Below are positions 10,157-20,856 of a stretch of 64,000 bases of DNA, piece after piece. The notes beneath the pieces were generated by a model. The model was not told the DNA's origin and made no database searches. It saw only the letters and a program-made list of their open reading frames with translations. Positions within the stretch are counted from its first letter, which is position 1; every line of letters starts with the position of its first letter. The translations under genes and the position numbers were made by a program. Source of the stretch: Gari tellinella. Lineage: Eukaryota; Mollusca; Bivalvia; Cardiida; Psammobiidae. Location: contig OV277859.1 in assembly GCA_922989275.2 (NCBI GenBank), positions 88,098,198-88,162,197 of the forward strand, written 5' to 3'.

Positions 10157-10429
10157 GCAACATGTGTGTTCAATTTAGCGGTCCATGTTTTATTTCAGGT
10201 GCACTTATCCTTTCATTTACGAACTGGTTAGCATTTTCAGATATGTTGTATCCAGATTCGAATCCGTATATCTCAGTCTCTGATCAGGATTAAAGCAGTT
10301 TGATTAAAGCAGTTTGATTTTGTTTATTTTTATTTTGTGTATAATGAAAATACACATTAAGGTTTAGATAAATTGAAGACGGTTTTATAGGCAGGAGAAA
10401 CTCTAACAGAATACAGATATCCTTTTCCG
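10157..10429. other. No gene; eroded hairpin text
   Basis: CAGTCTCTGATCAGGATTAA near 10271 is a decayed module I arm, followed by a 14-bp direct repeat (TTAAAGCAGTTTGA, twice). Confidence 0.4.
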
Positions 10430-10617
10430 TCATGACCACTAAATGTTGTTAATTATTTGGTGTTAAAGACAGAAGATTGCTTAAAGAAAGATTACAGTAA
10501 AAAGAAAGGTCTCTTAGGAGCTTTCTGTTTTACTGTTGTCTTGCTTTAAAGTCTCACCTTGCTTTTGTACAATCAATTAACCTTCTTATTAGTGGTCGTA
10601 ATAGAGAGGTTATACTG
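10430..10617 (+). mobile_element. D1-family TA element, module II hairpin
   Basis: It carries GACCACTAAATG on the left and AGTGGTCGTAATAGAGAGG and TATACTG on the right. The central hairpin is imperfect (GTAAAAAGAAAGGTCTCTTA, GGAGCTTTCTGTTTTACTG). The left terminus is eroded. Confidence 0.6.
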
Positions 10618-11077
10618 AAAATGTTAAGATCGTTTTGAGCAATAACGTTTCGCTTATTGCAGTGATAACCTGTTTTTTAGTATTCAACCATCAGGGTGTC
10701 TTTGACACGGAGGTAAACAGAATTAATGACCATTTTGATCTATTTAGTTAATGTGTTTTATGTCGCCTTTTTGCCGTAAAGAATTTACTAGTTTAGACCT
10801 AGATATTACAATAAACTTTCCATATCTTCAATATGCCTGCTGTTAGATTTCATTATGACTATTATATATTATGTAAGGATGATCTAAAGTCACTGCAATT
10901 TTGTTCTTACTTTAGAACTGTACATACAAGTTGGCTTCTTTAAAATAAAAGCCAGGGAAGCCTATGATTTAAATGAAGTGACATGTATATATTGAAGGAA
11001 ACAAAAACTGTGCTGTGTTGGAGAACAGAAGAATATAGGTGAAAAGTATACTTTAGGCATTTGAGAAGATATTTTAT
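10618..11077. other. No gene seen
   Basis: AT-rich, with no recognisable repeat or coding signal. Confidence 0.4.
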
Positions 11078-11290
11078 GTACAATGAAACCTCTCTATTTG
11101 CGACCAGTAACTTGCGTTAATTTGTTTGTGTTTTAGACAGGTGGCTGCTTAAGACAATGCTACTTTTAGGGAAAAGTGAAAGTACACGTAAACAGAAAGC
11201 TCCTGTAGGAGGTTTCTGTTTTACTTTAACTTTGCTTTTAAGCTGCGACCTGTCCTTCATACAATCAGTTTGCGTTGTTTTAGTGGTTGC
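11078..11290 (+). mobile_element. D1-family TA element
   Basis: Left end TGTACAATGAAACCTCTCTA and TTTGCGACCAG. Module II at about 11190-11238 has arms GTAAACAGAAAGCTCCTG and AGGAGGTTTCTGTTTTAC. The right side keeps TTAGTGGTTGC, but the terminal GAGAGGTT is lost. Confidence 0.65.
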
Positions 11291-11644
11291 AAGCGTCTTA
11301 AACTACGGACGCAACACAAGCACTTATCATCTGCTGTCGTCAAGTTGCTGCGAAAATGTATGCAACCCGATTTCAGGCATGCGCAGACAACGCATTTTTG
11401 ACTGGTTGTACAAAAGTGCTCTCATTGTTTTCAGTTTTCACCGTTTCGCCATATGCAGAGGTTCCTCCTAAGAAAATGGCTTCTTTCAACCCCAGCACTG
11501 AGGACACTCACTGAAGGGGGTTTGCAATGTAAAGCGAAAGTGCAGGCCCTGTTGAGATGCCACCAAACGCGCGTCACACCATGGTCTACCTTTTTAAATA
11601 ATGTTCACCTTTGTGGATGATATACATTAGTTATAACGCATTTA
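11291..11644. other. No gene seen
   Basis: The short plus-strand frame 11157-11471 runs out of the D1 element into this region and is not credible as a gene. Confidence 0.4.
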
Positions 11645-11881
11645 ACACTAGCTGCGAGTATACTCGCCATTTATAAATAATATACATATGAATAGTACAC
11701 CAAAACAGTTAAGACCAAGTTCAGCGGGCTCCTAAAGCGAAAGTGATTTCGAAGCAATATCTACACTTTTCGTCATTTTGCAGTATATTACAAAAACAAC
11801 CCTAAGTAGTCAGAAGTAGGATATAACTATTGCGAAGCTTGAAATGAATTTGAAATGTCCGTTACAATGTCAAGGTTAAAT
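11645..11881 (+). mobile_element. Degenerate C-family element
   Basis: TTTAACACTAGCTGCGAG, GAATAGTACACC, GCGGGCTCCTAAAGCG, TTACAAAAACAACCC and a final GTTAAAT follow the C order. The apex survives but the GATCAG parts of the stem are lost. Confidence 0.5.
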
Positions 11882-12358
11882 AAGTTGGGTAAATGTATAA
11901 TGAAGGTAAACTGAACTCCGTTTAGTGATAATGCTTCTTTGAACATTAAAAATGATTTAATCTTACATACTCAGGACTTCCATATGTTAATCATGAACAA
12001 TCCTAAGATTTCCATATTTTCTATTATTCATGCGCGATTGCTTAAAGCAGGTAGAAAATAAAGCAGAATGTGCCTTTAGCAGCACCACAAACAGCCAGGA
12101 ATCTAAGTATGTAGTACTGCGGTAGAGCACGTGGTTGGGCCTCAACAATCACAGGCGACAGTGCTCCTCGTCAGTCATCTTCTCATGGCACTTTGGGTCC
12201 TTTTGGCATCCATCAGTCATATCTACAATGCCTATAATGACTGGTGGATGCAAAAAGGAACCAAAGTGGGTTAAAGACAAAACTGCAAAGAGTCTGGATC
12301 CAGATCACCCGCCATCTGATCAGGCTCCAAACTGCCACTCACATTCAAATGAGTCATA
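11882..12358. other. No gene; one hairpin remnant
   Basis: A module I remnant lies at 12288-12335 (GGATCCAGATCACCCGCC, ATCTGATCAGGCTCCAAACT). The rest is unrecognised. Confidence 0.4.
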
Positions 12359-12360
12359 TA

Positions 12361-12947
12361 CGAGGGGTGTTCAAAAAATACGCGGACAGATGCTGCCATT
12401 CCCTCAGTTTTTGTCTGAGCGGCGCGAAACTTGCACATAATGGTGGCCACAGAATTCTGTACCCAGAGTTTAACTTTGCCGACATTATCTTTACGCATGA
12501 TAAATGTATGGTTGTTATGGTAACGTCACCTCGTAACACCTGGCCCAAAATGTAACAAAACACAAACTTGTGTCGCTCCGAAAATGACGTCTATCACTTG
12601 CGTCTGATCCAATATCATCTCCAAATTTTAGCACAGTATGGCGCCAGATCTTGACCCGACGTCAGTGACGTCACAACAACGTATGACGTCATTTGAGTGT
12701 TAGCGGCCATTTTGTTTATACAAGGTGCACCAAAATGAGCGTCGAACAGAGAACAGCGGTTAAAGTCTGTGTTCTCAATGGAAAAAACAGAAAAGAAACT
12801 ATGGAGATGTTGGTCAAGGCATACGGCGATGCTGCAGTGAAGAGAATGACATTGCATAAGTGGTACTTGCGGTATGAAGACAGATACGAAAGTGTGATGG
12901 ATGAACAGCGCAGCGAACGGACAACGTCAATATGTTCAAAATGTTGT
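12361..12947 (+). mobile_element. 5' end of a mariner-like element, truncated
   Basis: A TA dinucleotide (12359-12360) precedes CGAGGGGTGTTCAAAAAATA, which resembles mariner terminal repeats beginning CGAGGGNTGTTCAAAAA. About 370 bp of leader follow, then the start of a transposase frame at 12735. No matching opposite end is visible downstream, so only the 5' part is here. Confidence 0.65.
12735..12947 (+). pseudogene. Mariner transposase N-terminal fragment (HTH domain)
   Basis: From the ATG at 12735 (good context CAAAATGAG) the frame reads MSVEQRTAVKVCVLNGK, MEMLVKAYGDAAV, LHKWYLRYEDRYE and MDEQRSER. This matches, from family knowledge, the N-terminal helix-turn-helix of mariner/Mos1-type transposases that binds the terminal repeats. 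Mariner proteins are about 340-350 residues; here similarity ends after about 70, and the DDD catalytic domain is absent. An in-frame upstream ATG (12693) lies in the leader and is not preferred. Confidence 0.7.
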
Positions 12948-13240
12948 TTTTTATATTAGCCTACTTGGCTTAGTTTTGTTTAAAAGAGAAATAATAACAT
13001 CATCTCATTTTTATGAATTCTATGATAAAGTCGTATCATATATAAAGCTCTGTTATATGAACACCTTCAACCATCACATTGTTATCATGTCTGATGGGCA
13101 ATCAATGTCATGCCATGGGGAATATGCTTGTATGATAAGGCATGAGTTTTCAAGATCTCCGTTGAAACTGGCATCTATGATTGACAAGTGTAAGCCTATT
13201 AGTTTATAATTTGTTTGTAGTATTCACATCATGAACGTCC
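12948..13240. other. No gene seen
   Basis: Sequence beyond the mariner break. A short plus-strand frame to 13209 is AT-rich and not recognised. Confidence 0.35.
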
Positions 13241-13255
13241 GATAACCCTATAATT

Positions 13256-13331
13256 CATTACAAACTGTTTAGATCCAGATCAGACGTCGAGTAACTCGGC
13301 ATTTGATCAAGATCCAAACAGCTTTGAAGTT
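13256..13331. repeat. Isolated module I hairpin with CGAG apex
   Basis: Arms AAACTGTTTAGATCCAGATC and GATCAAGATCCAAACAG meet at the apex CGAGTAACTCG. In other copies this apex is CGCGTAACGCG or CGGGTAACCCG, so the change is paired on both arms. No terminal repeats are recognisable. Confidence 0.6.
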
Positions 13332-13694
13332 TTTTTTCGAAGTCCTTCTACAAACGACCGAAACAATTTGATTTGGAAAAAACAGCAGAAAAGTGTACCT
13401 CAAAAGATATAGCAATTTTTCAAATGTCAATGAATATAGTGTATTTCAAATACATTGTAATTGACAGGTTAATGGAAAACTACTTTAGATCTATGGTGAA
13501 AAATTCTAGTTTTTGAAAAATTCAAACCATGTTTTCACGCTAATGTGTTGCCTGACACAATTTTTGTAGCAATATTAATGTACAAGTTGGTCTGTGCAGC
13601 GCCTTTATTTGTTTCTCATTGATATCAATCAAATTTGTATTTTACGAGCATTCAATAAAACAGCACCACGGTATATATAGAGGATGGCTTACAT
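13332..13694. other. No gene seen
   Basis: AT-rich spacer without recognisable features. Confidence 0.35.
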
Positions 13695-13830
13695 GAGTGT
13701 TCATTATTAATCATGTTTGATAATCTTGTGACTAAAATAATATGATGCGAGCCTTGGCTCGCGTCATATTAATTTTATTCAACGAGTTTATTAAAAATGA
13801 TAAGTAATGAGCACGAATGTGAGATTCTAT
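13695..13830. repeat. Foldback element with GCGAGCC/GGCTCGC apex
   Basis: Left arm: GAGTGTTCATTATTAATCAT, AATCTTGTGACTAAAATAAT. Right arm: AATTTTATTCAACGAGTTTA, GATAAGTAATGAGCAC. The apex is GCGAGCCTTGGCTCGC at 13747-13762. A relative lies at 20018-20150, and both are followed by AATGTGAGATTCTATTTAT. Confidence 0.7.
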
Positions 13831-14344
13831 TTATCACATAACAATTTGAAACACATACATCACTTGTGGACGGCCAGGTTCGGCTGGAGCCCAGTGAACG
13901 ATATAAACGATTAATATAATGGCTTTATGCCGCTCTAAGAGAGCACGTTATGCGATAAACGTTTAGATTTGAAATATATGCATATGGCATTTTGGCTAAT
14001 TTAATCAGGACAATGAAAGGATAAAAGATTGTCAAAGGATATTAGGTTGAATGGCCGCTTAACGCAATTTTGGCTGCATATAACATCAAAGAATTGTGAT
14101 ATGTAGAAGCTCTTTTAATTAATTCAAATAAACTGCTGTTGAGTGACCCACTTGAAATAGAACAATTTGACAAAATGAACAGTGATGAAATATCAAACAT
14201 ACAGGAAAGCGCCCTTCGATTTTCTGTCTTGCTTTTGTTATGCATAAAGCAACAACTTGTTTACCGAAATCATTATACAAAATTACGGGTATAACTCTGA
14301 ACCTTGGGTCACTGTACTACGTTACCTATTTAGCCTACATATCT
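13831..14344. other. No gene seen
   Basis: Only short unrecognised frames (for example 14042-14245, minus). Confidence 0.35.
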
Positions 14345-14560
14345 GTTGTAATATCGTCTGTTTTGGGATGGCTGTCTGCAAAATATGTTAAATTCAGAAA
14401 ATGTATTTTTAATTACAGAAATCTTAAGACGAGTGTCAAACAGTTTGGATCCAGATCAGACGCCGCGTTACGCGGCGTCTGATTTGGATCCAATCTGTTT
14501 GCAAACATTATTGATATTGCGATTGGCAGGCATACGGTTAGTCTTATCGCTCCGTATCTT
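14345..14560 (-). mobile_element. P1-like element lacking clear ends
   Basis: ATATCGTCTGTTTTGGGATG and GTCTGCAAAATATG precede module I at 14438-14503 (CAAACAGTTTGGATCCAGAT, apex CGCGTTACGCG, GATTTGGATCCAATCTG). ATTGGCAGGC lies near the right side. Confidence 0.55.
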
Positions 14561-15706
14561 TTCTTTGTAATCAGAATCATAGGTATAACCCTGAGCCAAA
14601 GGTTATCAGGCATGACGTAAAAACAAGTCACGATAAAGTGTAATCCCTTATTGTTATCTAAAGCTACAGCACCGCGCATTTTAATTGTCTTTGTAGTTCT
14701 GTAGGTCAAAAGTTCGAATCTTACACGATAAACCGGCTTACATGTGTGCGTGAAATATGCGATGAAGTTATGTGAACTTCTCTATCAGTGAAGCAGAAAG
14801 TTTAAAGAGATCTGGCCTAAATAGTATTTTTTTAAACAAATTTAAATTCAAGCACTGGTATGAACTCACAAATCTAAGTTCCTGTTTATTTGTGAAAATA
14901 AATTTAATAGAAATAAAGCTATTTGAGTTGCGCATTTAAGATAATCAAATTATTGTAGGGCAAATTGCGTCATTTTCAAGGTCAAACAAAGCAAAATCAT
15001 ACTAAACTAAAAGTGCTTCACTATTTTCCCAAAAGATATATTCATGCAAATCTGATAATAATTATAAAAAAAACCAGAGGATCATGTCTCAGATAAGAAA
15101 TATCTCATGGCTTCATTAACATTAAACGAACAAACAGAATAGAGCACAATTATTACAAAGTGCTGTCACAGCCATATTGACAATACAAATTAGGCTTCAC
15201 TTTTATCAAGAGTTGGAAACTTATTCCGAAAAAATAAAAGTTATAGCCTTTGCAGTCATCTTTGTAATACGTTGTACATATATCACTGTAAAAGGTCCTT
15301 AAATAGTTAAAATCCTTTGTCACAGTTCTGGGTAATAGTCTTTAACTACTTCTAGTCCTAGTAGTAGTGAATAAGGCAAACTTGTGTTAGTTTTAGATGT
15401 ATGTGTCTAAACTATGGCCAACTAAGTTGACATGACTGGTTTTCTGCTAATTTAAGACATGGGTGCCGTCTGCAACATAGGCATGTCACTATAGCTCAAC
15501 TACTTTCTATATGAACTCCATGCTTTGTTTTAATTCTTTGCAACCAATATGTTACTATTATACAAAAAGCAAAAAAGAGTCAAACTCTCTTAGTACTATC
15601 TTGACAAAATGCTGTTCTGAGTCAAAACAGTTTTGGGGCTATTTCTCGGGGCCCCTTTCGACTACACCACGGACGTATGTTTGTTATCAAAGATGAGCCT
15701 TCTGCA
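14561..15706. other. Long stretch without recognised features
   Basis: No coding, RNA or repeat assignment. A GTTCGAATCTTAC phrase at 14712 resembles a Pol III box B but has no matching tRNA structure. Confidence 0.4.
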
Positions 15707-15901
15707 TTAACCCTTTCACTCCCAATGACGCTTAAAAGGGCGTTTTGTAAACAGTTTGGATCCTGATCAGACGCCGCGTTACAAACTGTTTGTTGCTATC
15801 TTTGAAATTCCTTCAGTCACACTGCCATAAAATTATATTGAACTTTAAAACGATATTGCAGACAACAATATTGAAACAGATGACAATAAAGCGGTGTAGG
15901 G
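15707..15901 (+). mobile_element. P1 element with apex-truncated hairpin
   Basis: The left end is TTAACCCTTTCACTCCCAAT. The first arm runs to CAGACGCCGCGTTAC and then joins directly to AAACTGTTTG, skipping most of the second arm. The right half ends GCGGTGTAGGGGTAAA, where a C element begins. Confidence 0.75.
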
Positions 15902-16161
15902 GTAAACCCTTTGAACCCTAGTCCCGCATATAGGCGTCTTTTCTAACAGTGTACACGTGAATAGTACACTTGTCCTGTGCAAACAGTGAAGGCCCAGATC
16001 AGAGGGCTCCGACAGGCGCCATCTGATCAGGGTCTTTACTATTTGTCAGTATTTGTCAGTAATGCAAAATTGACTAAAACAACTCTTAAAAGTCAGAAAT
16101 GGACTAGACAAAAATCGAAACTGGAATTGTCCATTTAAAGTTTCAGGGAGGAAAGAGTTAA
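15902..16161 (+). mobile_element. C-family element
   Basis: It begins TAAACCCTTTGAACCCTAGT and ends GGAGGAAAGAGTTAA. The hairpin is GCAAACAGTGAAGGCCCAGA and CTGATCAGGGTCTTTACT with apex GGGCTCCGACAGGCGCC. GTACACTTGTCC precedes it and GTCAGAAATGGACTAGAC follows, as in other C copies. Confidence 0.75.
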
Positions 16162-16234
16162 GCTAGCATCTATGAATGCGATTTATTTTGAATGTTCGGT
16201 GGGCATGGACTTTGCCTTCATACTTGCATTTAGC

Positions 16235-16356
16235 AATGTTTTCAAACACATCGAAATGGTTGATCCTGGCCAGACGCCGCGTTACAAGGCATCTGATCAA
16301 GGTGAAAATTGTTTTACAAAAGCAACAGAAGTGACCTATAATGGCGAAAGGGTAAA
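16235..16356 (-). mobile_element. P1-like fragment
   Basis: TCCTGGCCAGACGCCGCGTT, ACAAGGCATCTGATCAAGG and a terminal GGCGAAAGGGTAAAAC mark a degraded copy. Confidence 0.5.
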
Positions 16357-17017
16357 ACAATAAATCTCTGTCACAGGATAATGCATTTCAATTCAACAGA
16401 CAACACAAATGTGTGATAAGATTCTACTTATCTTTAATTAATACCCTAGGGTAATCTTGTTGGCAGAATTGTCATGATAACTGTGTAGGAAAACAGTTGT
16501 GATTTATCACAACCCGGTTATGTGGACCACACAAAATACTTACATTGGACAAGCCGTTCTTCTTTCCCGTTTGACCCAATTATGCTTGAGTATTGCAATG
16601 AACTCTCCCTATGTGCTTGCTAGAAGATTTCTTGACGTCACTATCCTGATGCTCCTCGATAATTTAAGAAGTATGAGAAAAAAAAACATGTAGTTAAGTT
16701 AACCCTGTTAGTACTTTCCACTTAACTATGCACACGCAAAGAAAAATTCAATACAGAAAATTACAGTTTTGTTAAAACAAATAATGACGACTAAATTTAA
16801 TCGGATTCGCAAACATTTAAGAGCTTAATGAGACTTGGGCTTTATCGGCGTCTGATCTGGTTCCACACTGTTTGCATGGGACATGCTATTCCTAATGTAG
16901 GGTTTGTGTCCTGGTGTATGGAGTATGTTTCACTATAGCCTTATAAAGAAAGGTTTAAACGTCATTATTTCCAATCAGAGGATTGTGTACAGTGGGGAAG
17001 ACTTTCTTATTTCCTAT
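16357..17017. other. No gene; one hairpin remnant
   Basis: Near 16820-16880, GGCGTCTGATCTGGTTCCAC and ACTGTTTGCATGGGA form the second arm of a decayed module I. The rest is unrecognised. Confidence 0.4.
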
Positions 17018-17110
17018 TAACCCTTTACCCCATATCCTCTTTCTTGCTTTGAAGATAGGTTACCACTTACAGCAGTTTGATTTAAAGCGGAATGCATTTA
17101 TTTCCTTCAA
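17018..17110 (+). mobile_element. D2-family left fragment
   Basis: TTAACCCTTTACCCCATATC, AAGATAGGTTACCACTTA and GATTTAAAGCGGAATGC correspond to the left half of D2 elements such as 27331-27581. The hairpin is cut at the apex. Confidence 0.5.
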
Positions 17111-17177
17111 AATTTAAATGCTTGGTAGTTTGAGTGTGCAACAGTTTAGATACAGAATAGACACCGCATTACCTGAC

Positions 17178-17422
17178 CAGGGGCCCGTTTCATAAAACTT
17201 CGATGGACAAAAACCGGTCGCATGTCAAAACTTTAAAATGCATTCAATTTCTGATTTTCCTATCTAATCCTGTCTTGTGACATCGCTGTGCAATTGCCTT
17301 GAAAAGACGATTACAAAGAGATGTTACAAGACATGATTAGATGTAGAAATAAATAAAAAATGATACTTTTATAATCTGACGTACGACAACATTAATTTAG
17401 TCGTAAGAAGTTTTATTAAAGT
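17178..17422. repeat. Foldback-like repeat with GGGGCCCGTTTCATAAAAC end
   Basis: The left edge GGGGCCCGTTTCATAAAACT is a motif I recall from inverted-repeat elements in many animal genomes. The opposite edge TAAGAAGTTTTATTAAAGTG is a degraded complement. Inner arms include CATGTCAAAACT, AATCCTGTCTTGTGACATC and GATGTTACAAGACATGATT. Confidence 0.5.
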
Positions 17423-17460
17423 GGCGTCTGGTGTGTATCCAAACTATTTGCAAATAAATA

Positions 17461-17827
17461 TAGTGCTCCCTCTCTACAACGACACCAAACGGGAGACAAC
17501 GTTTATGTGCGTTGTTCTGAGGGAGTAGTTACAAGTAGGAAAGGAAATCGGCTTACATTTGCAAACAGCTTTAATCCAGAGCAGACGCCGCGTAAGGTGG
17601 CTTCTGATCTGGAATCAAGCTGTTTGTCACTCGTCATTTTATTTCTTCTAGTCCACTTATATGTAATTTTGAGAAAAACTGCTGACGACAAATTTAAGCA
17701 GACGATATTGAAGCAGTAAAACCATTGACTTAAATGTATTTTTTGGAAACTGTAGCAAGGGTCGTTGTAAGGAGGAAGTCGTTGTTGGGAGGGAGTCGTT
17801 GTAGGGAGGGTCGTTGTAGGGAGGAAT
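17461..17827 (+). mobile_element. F-family TA element, nearly full length
   Basis: Left end TAGTGCTCCCTCTCTACAAC, right end TCGTTGTAGGGAGGAATAAC. Module I is at about 17563-17625 (GCAAACAGCTTTAATCCAGA, GATCTGGAATCAAGCTG) with an eroded apex. The right half has GCTGACGACAAATTTAAGCA and a run of CGTTGTAGGGAGG variants. Confidence 0.75.
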
Positions 17828-17879
17828 AACTGTTCGACGCACTGCCATGACAGTGAAATGTTAGGAGGTGAGGGAATTA

Positions 17880-18003
17880 CGGATCGAGTACATGAATTTT
17901 AAACTTGATAAGTCGAAATGACTCCAGTCGAAGTTACCCGTATTTTAAAACTAAAACACAGCCACGTAACATTAAAGTACGGATGAGCTCGATTAATGTG
18001 AGT
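17880..18003. mobile_element. Degenerate E-family element
   Basis: GGATCGAGTACATGAATTTT, AGTCGAAGTTACCCGTATTT and AAACACAGCCACGT retain the E order, but the second hairpin arm is largely lost. Confidence 0.45.
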
Positions 18004-18235
18004 TGTAATTATCAACACTCGACCTAAACCTTAAACCATATGAATCTAATATTAGACACCGAGAAACATAGTTAGGGAATATCACAAATTGTTTTATTTT
18101 ATTGGTTAGAAAGTTGTCATACATGTACAAGATGTTATATCTAGTAATCCTAGTGAGCAAATTACTTAACTACGAATGTAATAAGATTTTGTTTCTTATT
18201 TACTAAATACTGATAGATCTACCCACATATGAAAT

Positions 18236-18441
18236 ACAGTGAAGCAAAGTACGGCCACTAAAAAGAATGCATGGCTTCTGAGCATAGACATATAATTACT
18301 GGAAAGCAAGATGAACGTAAAGCAGAAAGCTCCGTTAGGAGCTTTCTGCTTTACTTTCATTTTGCTTTAAGCTGCAACCTTCATTTAAAACCACTAATGC
18401 GGCTTCTATCGGGTGGTCGTAATAGCAGGGTGTTGCTGTAC
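18236..18441 (+). mobile_element. D1-family TA element with strong module II hairpin
   Basis: Ends TACAGTGAAGCAAAGTACGG and GGTGTTGCTGTA, with GGCCACTAAAAAG and GGTGGTCGTAATAGC inside them. The hairpin at 18313-18360 has arms GTAAAGCAGAAAGCTCC and GGAGCTTTCTGCTTTAC. Confidence 0.75.
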
Positions 18442-18689
18442 GAAGGCAGTCTTCCAAGTTCTTATCAGAAAATGCTCTTTGATCAGTAGCTATATATCTC
18501 TCAATCAGATTGCACCCGCGTTAATAAGGAAGGTGCAAAATCGTGAAAAGCAACAGGTGAGAGTCTGCAGTCCAAGTTCAATATTTTCCCCTCCCACTTC
18601 CATAATATAGTCTGCTTAAAAATTGTCGTATGGTTTTATTTTTTGAAAAATTCTATTTTATGCATTTTATACTGAAAAAATGTCGATAC

Positions 18690-18802
18690 CTTTGCCAAAC
18701 ATTTTGGATTCTGGTCAGACGCCGAGTAACTCGGCGTCTGATCAGAATCCAAACTGTTTGTAAATTGCGATGAAATCGGGTCAATGCAGTGAAGGGTTTA
18801 AC
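18690..18802 (-). mobile_element. P1b-like right half with CGAG-apex hairpin
   Basis: Hairpin at 18696-18762: CAAACATTTTGGATTCTGGT and GATCAGAATCCAAACTG with apex CGAGTAACTCG. It ends GCAGTGAAGGGTTTAAC. The stem has GGATTC paired with GAATCC, against GGATCC in P1. Confidence 0.65.
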
Positions 18803-19240
18803 TCATATATCAGTGAGAGATCACGCCACTTCGTATTAAAAACAGATGCTACATATGCAGCATGTTTTGGCAAAGAATAAAAAGTATACTTTGATCAGAG
18901 CTTCATTTGAACGCATGGACAGATAACACTTTGAAAATGGATTAACTTTGGTCTTCAAAATGGCTGCATCCATCCTGTTTCATTTGGAACGAATCATTTT
19001 CAATAGTAAGAGTTGTAAATGCACAACGCATTAGATATACATGTACACACAGCTGAAAATTACTTATGGCTAATATAGATCGAATTACAAAAATAACCAT
19101 TTATAAAAGATCACGCAAACTGAAATTATGATTTTTGAACCTTTGTCATACTGATTTGCCCTCTGCTCCAAATATATTGTCTGCAAAAACAATCGAAATT
19201 AGTTTTAATGATTTTTTATCTGAAGGAAAAATGAATATGA
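18803..19240. other. No gene seen
   Basis: No recognisable element apart from a TTTTGGTTAA-poor AT-rich background. Confidence 0.35.
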
Positions 19241-19336
19241 GTGACATACTGTTGCGATCCAGTTACGCGGCGTCTGATCTGGAGCGAAACTGTTTGCAAA
19301 TGTTACCCAAATCGCGCTTGGCATGGCAAGGGTAAA
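19241..19336. repeat. P1-like remnant, right hairpin arm only
   Basis: GTGACATACTGTTGCGATCC and then ACGCGGCGTCTGATCTGGAG show a hairpin with its first arm deleted. Confidence 0.45.
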
Positions 19337-19795
19337 TCTATTCGTAGTGGGTGGGTACTATTCTATCCGAACTAACGTGTGTGTGATGCCCTTTGAAAAT
19401 AGACTGGAATCATTTCAGGCACCTTTACCATACTGCTGGACAATCAGAATTTACAAGAGTGTAAGCACATTCAAGAAAATAGTTTACGTTTCGTATTATA
19501 ACACATCGCTTTGAGTTACTTCCCATAGAACAAAATGAAATATTTTACATGTCTTTTACATCTATAAAAAATATACTGTCACTCTATATGATATTCTTTT
19601 TGTCACTCTATATGATATTATTTCCTCTATTCTTCTTTCTTTTTTCTTATGATATAAAACAATGTGACGTCGTATACGTCGACGTCGTTTCCCGCGTTAC
19701 GTGCATGGCGGCTCTAAATTAGTATTCACAACATGTTTTATAAAAATACGAACGAGACGATTCCAAAGCCAGGGTTGATAAGCTCCGTGTAATAA
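19337..19795. other. No gene seen
   Basis: A short CG-containing palindrome (GTCGTATACGTCGACGTC) lies near 19668; otherwise unrecognised. Confidence 0.35.
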
Positions 19796-19943
19796 AATAA
19801 ATATTAGATGGCAGTATGTGTGACATTCAAATTGTCAACCCTCGAAAACAAGAATGTCACCCTCGGCTTTGCCTCGGGGTGACATTCTGTTTCTCGGGTT
19901 GACCATTTGAATGCCACGCAAACTGCCATCTAATATTTATATA
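19796..19943. repeat. Foldback element, ~148 bp
   Basis: Left arm: AATATTAGATGGCAGT, TGACATTCAAATTGTCAACC, AAGAATGTCACCC. Right arm: GGGTGACATTCT, GGGTTGACCATTTGAATGC, ACTGCCATCTAATATTTAT. The apex is CTCGGCTTTGCCTCGG. It may extend outward (AACGAGACGAT against ATCGTTTCGTTT). Confidence 0.75.
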
Positions 19944-20017
19944 CTGTGATCGTTTCGTTTAAACGGGAAAAGTATACCTTCGTCAATGTTTCATTGAGTA
20001 AATAGAGGCTTTTACTT

Positions 20018-20150
20018 GAGTGCTCATTATTTGTCATTTTTGATAAACGAGTTGACTAGAATAAATTACATAATATTGTGCGAACCTTGGTGGACGTCAT
20101 ATTTATTTTAGTCAACGAGTTTATTGAATTTGGTACATGATGAGCACAAA
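20018..20150. repeat. Foldback element related to 13695-13830
   Basis: Arms GAGTGCTCATTATTTGTCAT and GGTACATGATGAGCAC, with AAACGAGTTGACTAGAATAA paired to TTATTTTAGTCAACGAGTTT. The apex (GCGAACCTTGGTGGACG) is eroded relative to the other copy. Confidence 0.7.
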
Positions 20151-20766
20151 TGTGAGATTCTATTTATAACATTTAAAAAACTTTATTTAGATAACCGAAG
20201 CCGTAGGTTGTTGTTCCTCCGCAATACATATAATATATTTCGCTAATGCGTGGCATTCTTAATGGCAACGTCATTGCAAATGGTTTCGTTTTGTTGTCCC
20301 GCTTGTTGCAGCGCTTGTTGACGAACAGGTTGAATTTGAGCCCAAAATTCGATATTCCACTCGTAGAATATAATTTTTACAGAATGATTTTCAAACAAAT
20401 TGTAACTAAAAGTATATATAGAGAAAAGGGATGCAACTGATGTTCAGTCTATTAGCACCCTACCTAACAAAACTTGTGTTGAATAAATGATGAAACAACA
20501 CCTTTGTTGCACTTCTGTCTAGCTTACATAAACATGCATGTAATACCATTCCATATTAACATAACATAAAATCAACTGTCATCGTGCAAGTTAACGACAC
20601 GGGTGCGTCCTGTGCCAATATGGCTTTGCCTACTAGATGTACGCTTGTTTATGCGGAAATATCGAGCATGACCGTCATACAGTTCAAACGATATACACTT
20701 TGGCACCCACCAAATCTGCTTTTCTCTCGAATCATTGCAACCAACAAGAAATGCACAGGTTTTAAT
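20151..20766. other. No gene seen
   Basis: Short frames only, with no recognised family. Confidence 0.35.
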
Positions 20767-20856
20767 CGACAGTAAAGTTCCTCGTATGGAGGTGGTATAC
20801 GGTGGACAGTCACGTTACATAGATTGCCGCCTCCATACGAAATATTTTACTGTCGA
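20767..20856. repeat. Short foldback
   Basis: CGACAGTAAAGTTCCTCGTA and GGAGGTGG pair with CCGCCTCC and TACGAAATATTTTACTGTCG, leaving a loop of about 40 bases. Confidence 0.6.

Noticed and set aside
14690..14735. Possible tRNA from a GTTCGAATCTTAC box B
   Set aside because: No box A at the right distance and no acceptor or anticodon stem could be drawn.
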